From NCBI GenBank assembly GCA_963662175.1, contig OY759221.1, positions 1,550,001-1,614,000 on the forward strand: DNA of 64,000 nucleotides, written 5' to 3'. Made by a program: the position numbers and the translations under genes. Positions 21,512 to 34,267 of the stretch are shown here, piece by piece. The stretch is from Aradus depressus (lineage: Eukaryota; Arthropoda; Insecta; Hemiptera; Aradidae). The notes under the pieces are model-generated. The model was not told the origin of the DNA and ran no database searches. It was given only the letters and a program-made list of their open reading frames with translations. How positions within the stretch are numbered: position 1 is the first letter of the stretch; the number at the start of each line of letters is the position of its first letter.

Positions 21512-22802
21512 TGAATTATATTATCATAGAACTGACAACTACGTAGATAGAAGAAATAACACGTACAAAGGAACAGTCGGTAAGCTAGCGATAACCTTAT
21601 CTAACCGGGAAAACAGGCGTCCAAAAAATACATCCAACTACCATGCGCGTTCAAAAAAACAAAACATTTTTATTGGCTCAGCACACTTAGTGCTCTACAC
21701 ATTAAAAGAGAAACAAAGCATACTATATACTATATACAAGGGTTGTTATATAATGTGCTGGTATAGCCGAGGTTTGAGTCGCCTGTTGGGGGTGGTCCGA
21801 CAGAGGGTGAAGAAGGTAGCGGCCGGCACATCGAACTGCTGTGTAACCTGGGTGATATGGTCTGCAACTTGCGGCACTCCCAACTCACGCCGGATTTGAC
21901 TGTTTGGGACGAACCAAGGGGCCTTTACTGCAAGTCGGAGAACCTTGTTTTCAAACTTCCTTAATTTGTTAATGTTTGTTTTGCTGGCCCCCAGCCAGAC
22001 AGGGCAAGCGTATGTGAGCAGTGGTCGTAGTAATGAGGTGTGAAGAAGTGTATTACATTTGTGCTTGAGTGGAGTGTTTCTGTTTATGAGTGGGTATAAT
22101 TGTGTCAGTCGGGTGTATGCTCGTGTGAGTTGTTTGTTTATGTGTTGGGTCCAAGTAAGTTTAGTGTCGAAGTGTATGCCGAGATATCTGACTGTTTGGT
22201 CATTGGGTGTCCAATGTATATCTGTATTGTTGACTTTAAGTGGTGTTGGTGTGTTAGTGTTAATTTTACGAAGTGAGAAAACTTTGGCCTCCGTCTTGGC
22301 AGTATTGAGATTCAAGTTCCACCTGTCGAACCACTCTGTCACACTCTCCACACTCCGCCGAAGGGCTACTGCGGCCAAAGACAGATCCTTGTGTTGAGAC
22401 ACAAGCATCGTATCGTCGGCATAAGTAGCCAACAGCGTAGATGGAGAGTCTGGCATGTCGTAACAGTAGAGGTTGAACAGTATCGGACTTAGAATTGCCC
22501 CTGTGGTACTCCGGAATGTATGAACGTCTTCCCACTGATGGAGGAGTTCACTCTGACCTGAAACGTCCGTTCAGAAAGGAACGCCAAGATGATCCGTTGG
22601 AGGTATAGGGGAACTCCCGTCCTCCAAAGCTTGTAGATAAGGCCGTCATGCCATACGCTGTCGAATGCAGCAGCCACATCGAGGAAGATTCCTACAGAGT
22701 ACTCCTTCCTCTCGAAGCCGGTGACAATGTATTCTGTGACTCTCTGCATCTGGTCAACGGTCGAGTGTTTCGGCTTGAATCCAAATTGGTGGTGGAGAAT
22801 AC
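21512..22802 (-). mobile_element. 5'-truncated jockey-like LINE fragment
   Basis: The coding part (21746-22802, minus) covers the last two-thirds of a reverse-transcriptase ORF. A 3' untranslated part runs down to the SINE B copy. At 22802 it changes abruptly into satellite sequence, so the 5' part is lost. It is more diverged than the intact LINE at 40.8-44.7 kb but of the same general clade. Confidence 0.75.
21746..22802 (-). pseudogene. reverse transcriptase fragment of a jockey-like LINE, one frameshift
   Basis: In order the minus-strand reading shows HQFGFKPKHSTVDQ, then a D-containing 'FLDVAAAFDSVWH' block, then 'GVPQG', then 'LLATYADDT' with the catalytic DD pair. Then comes 'RYLGIHFDTKLTW' and the C-terminal 'PLLTYACPVW' and 'NKLRKFENKVLRL' region to a stop at 21746. 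The frame changes by one base close to 22497-22502, right after GVPQG, within a G run. The endonuclease domain is absent. It is dead as a gene. Confidence 0.8.
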
Positions 22803-23689
22803 AGTTTTAACGGTTTATAGGCTTAATATTAGTAAAAACTGATAGACAGATTCAGATATATCGGGAAAGTCCCATCCGAAGGACGACGAGCTCAAGGTTT
22901 TTTGAACCTAAGTGAAATTTTAGCTACCTAGGTTTAGTAACATAACATACGACTCATTACCGAGCACCTGATATACAAAAAGGCCCTCGATCATAGCCTA
23001 AAGTCCAATCCGAAGGACGACGTGCTCAAATTTATTTTTATCTTCCCGATTAAAACATCTGACCTAAGTGACTTGGCTAGATTTCTAAATGGCGATCCTG
23101 AGCTCGGTAAACTCCATTCTTCAAATTTCTCGCTTTTTAACAGTTTTTAGATTTAATATTTGTTAAAACAGATGGACAGATTCAGATAAATCGGGGAAGT
23201 CCCATCCGAAGGACGACGTGCTCAAGGTTATTTTGAACCTAAGTGAAATTTCAGCTACCCAGGTTTAGATACATAACATACGACTTAATATCGAGTACCT
23301 GACATACGAAAAGGCCCTCGATCATAGCTTAAAGTCCAATCCGAAGGACGACGTGCTAAAATTTATTTTTATCTTACCGATAAAACATCTGACCTAATTG
23401 ACTTGGCGAGATTTCTAAATGGCGATCCTGAGCTCGATAGACTCCATATGTATGATAAAATAAGTTACCGTTTGGTTCCAACTAAAATTATCAAGGAAGA
23501 AATGTGGAATATAAGTGGGCTTTGGAGATGGTAGTAGGAAGTTGGCAGGAGTGTTGGGTGATGTCACTACCCTATGTTGAGCGGAACGTTTAAGTCTATA
23601 TTAATAAAGCTGAAACGGGGTTTGTGTGTTTGTATGTTTGTTCCAGCATCACGCCCATACAGCTGGACGGAATTTTATGAAACTTCACA

Positions 23690-24700
23690 TGTAGCATTCT
23701 TTTGAGCCCGATTGAATAATAGACTATGTGGCGTCCCAAAATTTTGATCGGGAGGGGGGGTTGTGGGGGGGGCTAAGTATAAAAATAGTGCTAACACATT
23801 AACTAATGGGCGAATTGTCATGAAATTTTACAGGTAGTCTTTTTAAAAGCCAAACAAAAAAAAAAGGTGTGGCGTCCCAAAGTTTTGATCGGGAGGGGGG
23901 GTTGTCGGGGGCCCTAAGTATAAATATAGAGCTAACTCATTACCTAATGGGCGAATCGTCATGAAATTTCACATGTAGTATTTTTAAAAGCCAAATAGGA
24001 AAAAAAGGTGTGTGGCGTCCCAAAATTTTGATCGGGAGGGGGGGTTGTAAGGGGGGCCTAAGTATATAAATAGTGCTAACACATTAACTAATGGGCGAAT
24101 CGTCATGAAATTTCACGTAGTATTTTTAAAAGCCAAATAGGAAAAAAAGGTGTGTGGTGTCCCAAAGTTTTGAACGGGAGGGGGGGTTGTAAGGGGGGCC
24201 TAAGTATAAATATAGAGCTAATTCTTTAACGGTTGGTCGGATTGTCACAAAATTTCACATGGAGTATTCCTGAAGGCCAAATAGAAAAATAAGGTGTGTG
24301 GCGTCCCAAAGTTTTGAACGGGAGGGGGGTTGTGGGGGGGCCTAAGTATAAATATAGAGCTAACTCTTTAACAGTTGGTCGGATTGTCACGAAATTTCAC
24401 ATGGAGTATTCCTGAAGGCCAAATAGAAAAATAAGGTGTGTGGCGTCCCAAAGTTTTGAACGGGAGGGGGGGATGTGGGGGGCCCAAGTATAAATATAGA
24501 GCTAACTCATTAACTAATGGGCGAATCGTCATGAACGGTTGGTCGTATTGTCACGAAATTTCGCATATATTATTCCTGAAGGCCAAATAGAAAAATAAGG
24601 TGTGTGGCGTCCCGAAGTTTTGAACGGGTGGCGGGGTTGAGGGGGGGGGGGGGGACTAAGTATAAATATAGAGCTAGCTCATTAACGGTTGATCGTGTTG
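23690..24700. repeat. about 120-125-bp tandem repeat with poly-G
   Basis: The units carry 'ggcgtcccaaagttttga', a G run, 'ctaagtataaatatagagct' and 'cgaaatttcacatggagtat'. The same units occur in the Helitrons at 2.4-3.3, 34.3-34.6, 35.7-36.5 kb and in the fragment at 44.9 kb. Confidence 0.85.
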
Positions 24701-24729
24701 TCATGAATCGGATTGTCATGAATTTCACA

Positions 24730-26005
24730 TGTAGTAGTAGTTGTAACTATGTATTCGCTGTGGGGTTCACTGTTGCAAGACATTTACTAGCTGTGATGTC
24801 CAGCGTTCCTAATATCGTACTAGCTGTGGGGTCCGCTTTTGCAAGGCACTTACTAGCTGTAGTGCTCAGCCCCAGCGTTCCTAACTATGTACTGGCTGTG
24901 GGGTTCGCTGTTGCAAGGCACCTACAAGACATTTACTAGCTGTGATGCCCAGCGTTCCTAATTACGTACTAGCTGTGGGGTCTGCTGTTGCAAGGCGCTA
25001 GCAGTGTGGCCCAGCGTATTTAACTACGTAGGTACTAGCTGTGGTGTCCACCGTTGCAAAACTCATACTAGCTGTGATGCCCTGTGGTTCTAACTACATA
25101 CTATCTGTGGGGTCCGCAGTTGCAAGGCACCTACTACCTGTAGGGCCCAGCGTTCCTAAAAACGTACTAACTGTGGGGTCCGTCGTTGCAAAAGCATACT
25201 AGCTGTGATGCCCAGGGTTCCTAATATCGTACTAGCTGTGGGGTCCGTTGTTGCAAGGCATTTACTAGCTGTAGTGCCCAGCGTTCCTAACTATGTACTA
25301 GCTGTGAAGTTCGCTGTTGCAAAGCACTTACTAACTGTAATGACCAGCGTATTTAACTACGTACTAGCTGTGGGGTCCGCTGTTGCAAGGCACTTAATAG
25401 CTGTGATGCCCAGCGTTCCTAACTTCGTACTAGCTGTGGGGTCCGCTGTTGCGAGGCACATACTAGCTGTGGTGACCAGCGTTCCTAACTACGTACTAGC
25501 TGTGGGGTCCGTTGTTGCAAGGCATTTACTAGCTGTAGTGCCCAGCGTTCCTAACTATGTACTAGCTGTGAAGTTCGCTGTTGCAAAGCACTTACTAACT
25601 GTAATGCCCAGCGTATTTAACTACATACTAGCTGTGGGGTCCGCTGTTGCAAGGCACTTAATAGCTGTGATGCCCAGCGTTCCTAACTTCGTACTAGCTG
25701 TGGGGTCCGCTGTTGCGAGGCACATACTAGCTGTGGTGACCAGCGTTCCTAAATACGTACTAGCTGTTGGGTCCGCCGTCGCAAGGAACATACTAGCTAT
25801 GATGCCCAGCATTCCCAACTACGTACTAGCTGTGGTGCTCAGCGTTGCAAGCCACATACTAGCTGTGGTCACAAACGTTCTTAAGTACGCACTGACTATG
25901 ACGTCCAGCGATGCTAAGTATTCACTAGGTGTGGCTTCCGCCGTTGAAAGGCGCATACTAGCTGTGGTGCCCAGGAGTCCTAAAAACTTACTAGCGTTAC
26001 AACAG
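24730..26005. repeat. 33-bp repeats arranged as 66-bp pairs
   Basis: Two alternating 33-bp units, each starting ACTAGCTGTG, continue either 'gggtccgctgttgcaagg' or 'atgcccagcgttcctaac'. Because 33 is a multiple of three, a 276-codon frame remains open at 25205-26035 and reads LAVGSAVARHLLAVMPS over and over. The same array recurs at 34590-35580, 36960-37590 and, inverted, at 2510-2740. Confidence 0.9.
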
Positions 26006-26519
26006 CTGAAGGACTATAAGCCTTATTCCGTATGAATAATTGAAAATTATAACATCATGAATGTACTGTCGAGGAACTGAATAGCGTTATAGAAGATATT
26101 GGGAAAAAAATCAAAGTTCCCCGGGCAACGCCGGGTATTACTGCTAGTGTGGAATATAAGTGGGCTTTGAGGTACCGTTTTGACATATTTTCTGAAAAAC
26201 AAATTAATACAGCTATGTTGGTAGATAGGCAGCATCCAGAAACGAAGATGGTCAACCAAAGAAAGATTCAGATGTATCGGGAAAGTCCCATCGGAAGGAC
26301 GACGTGCTCAAGTAATTTTTAACGTAGATTAAATGTCACCAACCCAGGTTTAGATACACAACATACGACTCATTATCCAGTACCTGACATACGAAAAGGC
26401 CCTCGAGCTTAAGGTCCAATCCGAAGGACGACATGCTCAAATTTATTTTTATCTTCCCGATTAAAACATCTGACCTAAGTGACTTGGCTAGATTTCTAAA
26501 TGGCGATCCTGAGCTCGGT

Positions 26520-26863
26520 TAGGTTAGGTTTTATGACTCATGCCCGGGCTTTAACTACGAGGTCATATCGCCTACTACCAGAGCGCTCTTTCGTCACTCT
26601 GGTGGACATGAGCCCGACTCTATTGTGGGAGTCCTAAATTTTGCCTACCCTAAATTTTTATTCACCTAGGGTAGGGTTCTTTAACGAGTACCTGACATCG
26701 TACAGGCTCGGGACCATCGCTTAACGTCCCATCCGAAGGACGGCGTGTTTAAGTTTATTTTACCTCCCAAATAAAATAAACTAAAAGGCCTCGGTCGGGT
26801 TTCGAACCCACGATCTTGAGCTCAGAAGGCAAGCAGGCATACCACTGAGCTACCGGCGCCCTC
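26520..26863 (-). mobile_element. full-length SINE family A inserted in the satellite
   Basis: On the minus strand the head GGGCGCCGGTAGCTCAGTGG (box A) and GGTTCGAAACCC (box B) is followed by the core, a linker and the tail ..CATAAAACCTAACC. TCCTGAGCTCGGT flanks it on both sides (26507-26519 and 26864-26876), a 13-bp target duplication made from satellite sequence. It is the best reference copy of the family in the window. Confidence 0.92.
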
Positions 26864-29800
26864 TCCTGAGCTCGGTAAACTCCATTCTTCAAATTTCTCG
26901 CTTTTTAACAATTTTTAGATTTAATATTTGTTAAAACTGATAGACAGATTCAGATATATCGGGGAAGTCCCATCCGAAGGACGACGTGCTCAAGGTTATT
27001 TTGAACCTAAGTGAAATTTCAGCTACCCAGGTTTAGATACATAACATACGACTCAATATCGAGTACCTGACATACGAAAAGGCCCTCGATCATAGCTTAA
27101 AGTCCAATCCGAAGGACGACGTGCTCAAATTAATTTTTATCTTCCCTATTAAAACATCTGACCTAATTGACTTGGCTAGATTTCTAAATGGCGATCTTGA
27201 GCTCGATAGACTCCATATGTATGATAAAATAAGTTACCGTTTGGTTCCAACTAAAATTATCAAGGAAGAAATGTGGAATATAAGTGGGCTTTGAGGTACC
27301 GTTTTGACATATTTTCTGAAAAACAAATTAATACAGCTATGTTGGTAGATAGGCAGCATCCAGAAACGAAGATGGTCAACCAAAGAAAGATTCAGATGTA
27401 TCGGGAAAGTCCCATCGGAAGGACGACGTGCTCAAGTAATTTTTAACGTAGATGAAATGTCACCTACCCAGGTTTAGATACATAACATACGACTCATTAT
27501 CCAGTACCTGACATACGAAAAGGCCCTCGATCATAGCTTAAAGTCCAATCCGAAGGACGACGTGCTCAAATTTATTTTTATCTTCCCGATTAAAACGTCT
27601 GACCTAAGTGACTTGGCTAGATTTCTAAATGGCGATCCTGAGCTCGGTAAACTCCATTCTTCAAATTTCTCACTTTTAAACGGGTTTTAGTTTTAATATT
27701 TGTTAAAACTGATGAACAACCGGGGGATATCTGAATCCTACACAAAAATCGAAATAAAAATGTTTTTCGAAAAAAGTCGGGCTAAATACCATTCTTCAAA
27801 TTTCCTGCTTTTTAACGGTTTATAGATTTAATATTTGTTAAAACTGATAGACAGATTCAGTAATATCGGGAAAGTCCCATCCGAAGGACGACGTGCTCAA
27901 GGTTTTTTTAACCTAAGTGAAATTTCAGCTACCCAAGTTTAGATACATAACATACGACTCATTATCCAGTACCTGACATACGAAAAGGCCCTCGATCATA
28001 GCTTAAAGTCCAATCCGAAGGACGACGTGCTCAAATTTATTTTTATCTTCCCGATTAAAACGTCTGACCTAAGTGTCTTGGCTTGATTTCTGAGTGGCGA
28101 TCCTGAGCTCGGTAAACTCCATTCTTCAAATTTCTCACTTTTAAACGGGTTTTAGTTTTAATATTTGTTAAAACTGATGAACAACCGGGGGATATCTGAA
28201 TCCTACACAAAAATCGAAATAAAGATGTTTTTCGAAAAAAGTCGGGCTAAATACCATTCTTCAAATTTCCTGCTTTTTAACGGTTTATAGATTTAATATT
28301 TGTTAAAACTGATAGACAGATTCAGTAATATCGGGAAAGTCCCATCCGAAGGACGACGTGCTCAAGGTTTTTTTAACCTAAGTGAAATTTCAGCTACCCA
28401 GGTTTAGATACATAACATACGACTCATTATCCAGTACCTGACATACGAAAAGGCCCTCGATCATAGCTTAAAGTCCAATCCGAAGGACGACGTGCTCAAA
28501 TTTATTTTTATCTTCCCGATTAAAACATCTGACGTAAGTGCCTTGGCTAGATTTCTAAGTGGCGATCTTGAGCTCGATAGACTCCATATGTATGATAAAA
28601 TAAATTACCGTTTGGTTCCAACTAAACTTATCAAGGGAGAAATGTGGAATATAAGTGGGCTTTGAGGTACCGTTTTGACATATTTTCTGAAAAACAAATT
28701 AATACAGCTATGTTGGTAGATAGGCAGCATCCAGAAACGAAGATGGTCAACCAAAGAAAGATTCAGATGTATCGGGAAAGTCCCATCCGAAGGACGACGT
28801 GCTCAAGTAATTTTTAACCATAATGAAATGTCACCTACCCAGGTTTAGATACATAACATACGACTCATTATCCAGTACCTGACATACGCAAAGGCCCTCG
28901 ATCAACGCTTAAAGTCCAATCCGAAGGACGACGTGCTCAAATTTATTTTTATCTTCCCGATTAAAACGTCTGACCTAAGTGACTTGACTTGATTTCTGAG
29001 TGGCGATCCTGAGTTCGGTAGACTCCATTCTTCAAATTTCTCGCTTTTAAACGGTTTTTAGTTTTAATATTTGTTAAAACTGATGAACAACCGGGATATC
29101 TGAATCCTACACAAAAATTGAAATAAAAATGTTTTTCGAAAAACGTCGGGCTAAATGCCATTCTTCAAACTTCCTGCTTTTTAACGGTTTATAGATTTAA
29201 TATTTGTTAAAACTGATAGACAGATTTAGATATATCGGGAAAGTCCTATCCGAAGGACGACGTGCTCAAGGTTTTTTGAACCGAAGTGAAATTTCAGCTA
29301 CCCAGGTCTAGATACAAAAGTTCACAAAAACGTTAAATAAAACATTGAATTAGCAAATTTCCACGCATCCTTAAACGTTCTGATCAACATAGGGTACGTG
29401 ACATCACCCAACCAAACTGATAGAGAACAACCGGGTTATCTGAATCCTACACAAAAATCGAAATAAAAATGTTTAGTAAAAAAAGTCGGGCTAATCTCAT
29501 TCATCAATTTTCTCGCTTTTTAACGGTTTTTAGATTTAATATTTCTCAAAACTGATAGACAGAGTCAGATATATCGGGAAAGTCCCATCCGAAGGACGAC
29601 GTGCTCAAGGTTTTTTGAACCGAAGTGAAATTTCAGCTACCCAGGTTTAGATACAAAAGTTCACAAAAACGTTAAATAAAACATTGAATTAGCAAATTTC
29701 CACGCATCCTTAAACGTTCTGCTCAAACATAGGTACGTGACATCACCCAACCAAACTGATAGAGAACAACCGGGTTATCTGAATCCTACACAAAAATCGA

Positions 29801-30352
29801 AATAAAAATGTTTAGCAAAAAAAGTCGGGCTAATCCCATTCATCAATTTTCTCGCTTTTTAACGGTTTTTAGATTTAATATTTCTTAAAACTGACAAACA
29901 ACCGGGTTATCTGAATCCTACACAAAAATCGAAATAAAAATGTTTAGCAAAAAAAGTCGGGCTAATCCCATTCATCAATATTCTCGCTTTTTAACGGTTT
30001 TTAGATTTAATATTTCTTAAAACTGATAGACAGAGTCAGATATATCGGGAAAGTCCCATCCGAAGGACGACGTGCTCAAGTAATTTTTAACCTAAAAGAA
30101 ATGTTTAGATACATAACATACGACTCATTATCCAGTACCTGACATACGCAAAGGCCCTCGATCATAGCTTAAAGTCCAATCCGAAGGACGACATGCTCAA
30201 ATTTATTTTTATCTTCCCGATTAAAACGTCTGACCTAAGTGACTTGGCTTGATTTCTGAGTGGCGATCCTGAGTTCGGTAGACTCCATTCTTCAAATTTC
30301 TCGCTTTTAAACGGTTTTTAGTTTTAATATTTGTTAAAACTGATGAACAACC

Positions 30353-32156
30353 GTGATATCTGAATCCCACACAAAAATCGAAATAAAAATGTTTTTCGAA
30401 AAAAGTCGGGCTAATTTTATTCTTCAAATTTCTCGCTTTTTACGGTTTATAGGCTTAATATTATTTAAAACTGATAGACAGATTCAGATATATCGGGAAA
30501 GTCCCATCCGAAGGACGACCTTCTCAAGGTTTTTTTAACCTAAGTGAAATTTCAGCTACCCAGGTTTAGATACATAACATACGACTCATTATCCAGTACC
30601 TGACATACGAAAAGGCCCTCGATCATAGCTTAAAGTCCAATCCGAAGGACGACGTGCTCAAATTTGTTTTTATCTTCCCGATTAAAACATCTGACGTAAG
30701 TGCCTTGGCTAGATTTCTAAGTGGCGATCTTGAGCTCGATAGACTCCATATGTATGATAAAATAAATTACCGTTTGGTTCCAACTAAACTTATCAAGAAA
30801 GAAATGTGGAATATAAGTGGGCTTTGAGGTACCGTTTTGACATATTTTCTGAAAAACAAATTAATACAGCTATGTTGGTAGATAGGCAGCATCCAGAAAC
30901 GAAGATGGTCAACCAAAGAAAGATTCAGATGTATCGGGAAAGTCCCATCCGAAGGACGACGTGCTCAAGTAATTTTTAACCTAAATGAAATGTCACCTAC
31001 CCTGGTTTAGATACATAACATACGACTCATTATCCAGTACCTTACATACGCAAAGGCCCTCGATCAACGCTTAAAGTCCAATCCGAAGGACGACGTGCTC
31101 AAATTTATTTTTATCTTCCCGATTAAAACGTCTGACCTAAGTGACTTGGCTAGATTTCTGAGTGGCGATCCTGAGTTCGGTAGACTCCATTCTTCAAATT
31201 TCTCGCTTTTAAACGGTTTTTAGTTTTAATATTTGTTAAAACTGATGAACAACCGTGATATCTGAATCCCACACAAAAATCGAAATAAAAATGTTTTTCG
31301 AAAAAAGTCGGGCTAATTTTATTCTTCAAATTTCTCGCTTTTTACGGTTTATAGGCTTAATATTATTTAAAACTGATAGACAGATTCAGATATATCGGGA
31401 AAGTCCCATCCGAAGGACGACCTTCTCAAGGTTTTTTTAACCTAAGTGAAATTTCAGCTACCCAGGTTTAGATACATAACATACGACTCATTATCCAGTA
31501 CCTGACATACGAAAAGGCCCTCGATCATAGCTTAAAGTCCAATCCGAAGGACGACGTGCTCAAATTTGTTTTTATCTTCCCGATTAAAACATCTGACGTA
31601 AGTGCCTTGGCTAGATTTCTAAGTGGCGATCTTGAGCTCGATAGACTCCATATGTATGATAAAATAAATTACCGTTTGGTTCCAACTAAACTTATCAAGA
31701 AAGAAATGTGGAATATAAGTGGGCTTTGAGGTACCGTTTTGACATATTTTCTGAAAAACAAATTAATACAGCTATGTTGGTAGATAGGCAGCATCCAGAA
31801 ACGAAGATGGTCAACCAAAGAAAGATTCAGATGTATCGGGAAAGTCCCATCCGAAGGACGACGTGCTCAAGTAATTTTTAACCTAAATGAAATGTCACCT
31901 ACCCTGGTTTAGATACATAACATACGACTCATTATCCAGTACCTTACATACGCAAAGGCCCTCGATCAACGCTTAAAGTCCAATCCGAAGGACGACGTGC
32001 TCAAATTTATTTTTATCTTCCCGATTAAAACGTCTGACCTAAGTGACTTGGCTAGATTTCTGAGTGGCGATCCTGAGTTCGGTAGACTCCATTCTTCAAA
32101 TTTCTCGCTTTCAAACGGTTTTTAGTTTTAATATTTGTTAAAACTGATGAACAACC
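30353..32156. repeat. two consecutive near-identical 902-bp higher-order units
   Basis: 30353-31254 and 31255-32156 look almost identical by eye, including shared oddities such as 'gacgaccttctcaagg'. This marks a recent duplication of a two-module block. A third, more diverged unit starts at 32157. Confidence 0.9.
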
Positions 32157-34267
32157 GTGATATCTGAATCCCACACAAAAATCGAAATAAAAATGTTTTT
32201 CAAAAAAAATCGGGCTAATTCCCATTCTTCAAATTTCTCGCTTTTACGGTTTATAGGCTTAATATTAGTTAAAACTGATAGACAGATTCAGATATACCGG
32301 GAATGTCCCATCCGAAGGACGACGTGCTCAAGGTTTTTTGAACCGAAGTGAAATTTCAGCTACCCAGGTTTAGATACAAAAGTTCACAAAAACGTTAAAT
32401 AAAACATTGAATTAGCAAATTTCCACGCATCCTTAAACGTTCTGATCAACATAGGGTACGTGACATCACCCAACCAAACTGATAGAGAACAACCGGGTTA
32501 TCTGAATCCTACACAAAAATCGAAATAAAAATGTTTAGCAAAAAAAGTCGGGCTAATCTCATTCATCAATTTTCTCGCTTTTTAACGGTTTTTAGATTTA
32601 ATATTTCTTAAAACTGATAGAGAGAGTCAGATATATCGGGAAAGTCCCATCCGAAGGACGACGTGCTCAAGTAATTTTTAACCCAAAAGAAATGTTTAGA
32701 TACATAACATACGACTCATTATCCAGTACCTGACATACGAAAAGGCCCTCGATCATAGCTTGAAGTCCAATCCGAAGGACGACGTGCTAAAATTTATTTT
32801 TATCTTACCGATAAAACATCTGACCTAAGTGACTTGGCTAGAAGTGGCGATCCTGAGCTCGGTAAACTCCATATGTATGATAAAATAAGTTACCGTTTGG
32901 TTCCAACTAAAATTATCAAGGAAGAAATGTGGAATATAAGTGGGCTTCGAGGTATCGTTTTGACATATTTTCTGAAAAAATAAATTAATACAGCTATGTT
33001 GGTAGATAGGCTGCATCCAGAAACGAAGATGGTCAACCAAAGAAAGATTCAGATGTATCGGGAAAGTCCCATCCGAAGGACGACGTGCTCAAGTAATTTT
33101 TAACCTAAATGAAATGTCACCTACCTAGGTTTAGATACATAACATACGACTCATTATCCAGTACCTGACATACGAAAAGGCCCTCGATCATAGCTTAAAG
33201 TCCAATCCGAAGGACGACGTGCTCAAATTTATTTTTATCTTCTCAATAAAAACATCTGACCTAAGTGACTTGGCTAGAAGTGGCGATCCTGAGCTCGGTA
33301 AACTCCATATGTATGATAAAATAAGTTACCGTTTGGTTCCAACTAAAATTATCAAGGAAGAAATGTGGAATATAAGTGGGCTTCGAGGTATAGTTTTGAC
33401 ATATTTTCTGAAAAAATAAATTAATACAGCTATGTTGGTAGATAGGCTGCATCCAGAAACGAAGATGGTCAACCAAAGAAAGATTCAGATGTATCGGGAA
33501 AGTCCCATCCGAAGGACGACGTGCTCAAGTAATTTTTAACCTAAATGAAATGTCACCTACCCAGGTTTAGATACATAACATACGACTCATTATCCAGTAC
33601 CTGACATACGAAAAGGCCCTCGATCATAGCTTAAAGTCCAATCCGAAGGACGACGTGCTCAAATTTATTTTTATCTTCTCAATAAAAACATCTGACCTAA
33701 GTGACTTGGCTAGATTTCTAAATGGCGATCCTGAGCTCGATAGACGCCATTCTTATAATTTCTCGCTTTTAAACGGTTTTTAGTTTTAATATATGTTAAA
33801 ACTGATGAACATCCGGGATATCTGAATCCTACACAAAAATCGAAATAAAAATGTTTTTCGAAAAAAGTCGGGCTAAATACCATTCTTCAAATTTCCTGCT
33901 TTTTAACAGTTTATAGGCTTAATATTTGTTAAAACTGATAGACAGATTCAGATATATCGGGAAAGTCCCATCCGAATGACGACGTGCTCAAGGTTTTTTA
34001 ACCTAAGTGAAATTTCAGCTACCCAGATTTATTATCCAGTACCTGACATACAAAAAGGCCCTCGATCATAGCTTGAAGTCCGATCCGAAGGACGACGTGC
34101 TCAAGTTATTTTTAACGTAAATGAAATTTCAACTACCCAGGTTTAGATACATAACATACGACTCATTATCGAGTACCTGACATACGAAAAGGCCCTCGAT
34201 CATAGCTTAAAGCCCAATCCGAAGGACGACGTACTCAAATTTATTTTTATCTTCCTGATTAAAACAT

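Larger units (their letters stand above)
23595..26147 (+). mobile_element. non-autonomous Helitron rich in internal repeats
   Basis: Its 5' end is TCTATATTAATAAAGCTGAA. Its 3' end is a CCCGGGCAACGCCGGG hairpin followed by ..CTGCTAG at 26147, then T. The right flank (T at 26148, TGTGGAATATAAGTGGGC) matches the satellite phrase 'gaaa|tgtggaatataagtgggc', so the 3' junction is an A|T site. The base before the 5' TC is G, so the left border is less certain. The inside has about eight copies of a 125-bp unit with G runs (23690-24700), then 33-bp units (24730-26005). It encodes no Rep/helicase. Confidence 0.8.
22803..34267. repeat. complex satellite array with 902-bp higher-order repeat
   Basis: The array is built of two related modules. 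One (436 bp) contains 'ctccatatgtatgataaaat' and 'acatattttctgaaaaac'. The other (about 466 bp) contains 'tcttcaaatttctcgc' and 'aatcgaaataaaaatg'. Both share 'catccgaaggacgacgtgct', 'cataacatacgactcatt' and 'cctgacatacgaaaaggcc'. Equivalent points lie at 30353, 31255 and 32157 (902 bp apart, the sum of the modules), at 32825 and 33261 (436), and at 27646 and 28111 (465). Shorter rearranged units occur at 29270-30080 and 32330-32700. A Helitron (23595-26147) and a SINE (26520-26863) interrupt it. No gene is supported inside. Confidence 0.9.

Noticed and set aside
21309..21899. 196-codon plus-strand frame
   Set aside because: It runs across a SINE and the antisense of a LINE 3' end.
25205..26035. 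276-codon repeated open frame as a gene
   Set aside because: It is a by-product of a 33-bp period that avoids stops. It repeats in Helitron copies in two orientations and has no start context or partner exons.
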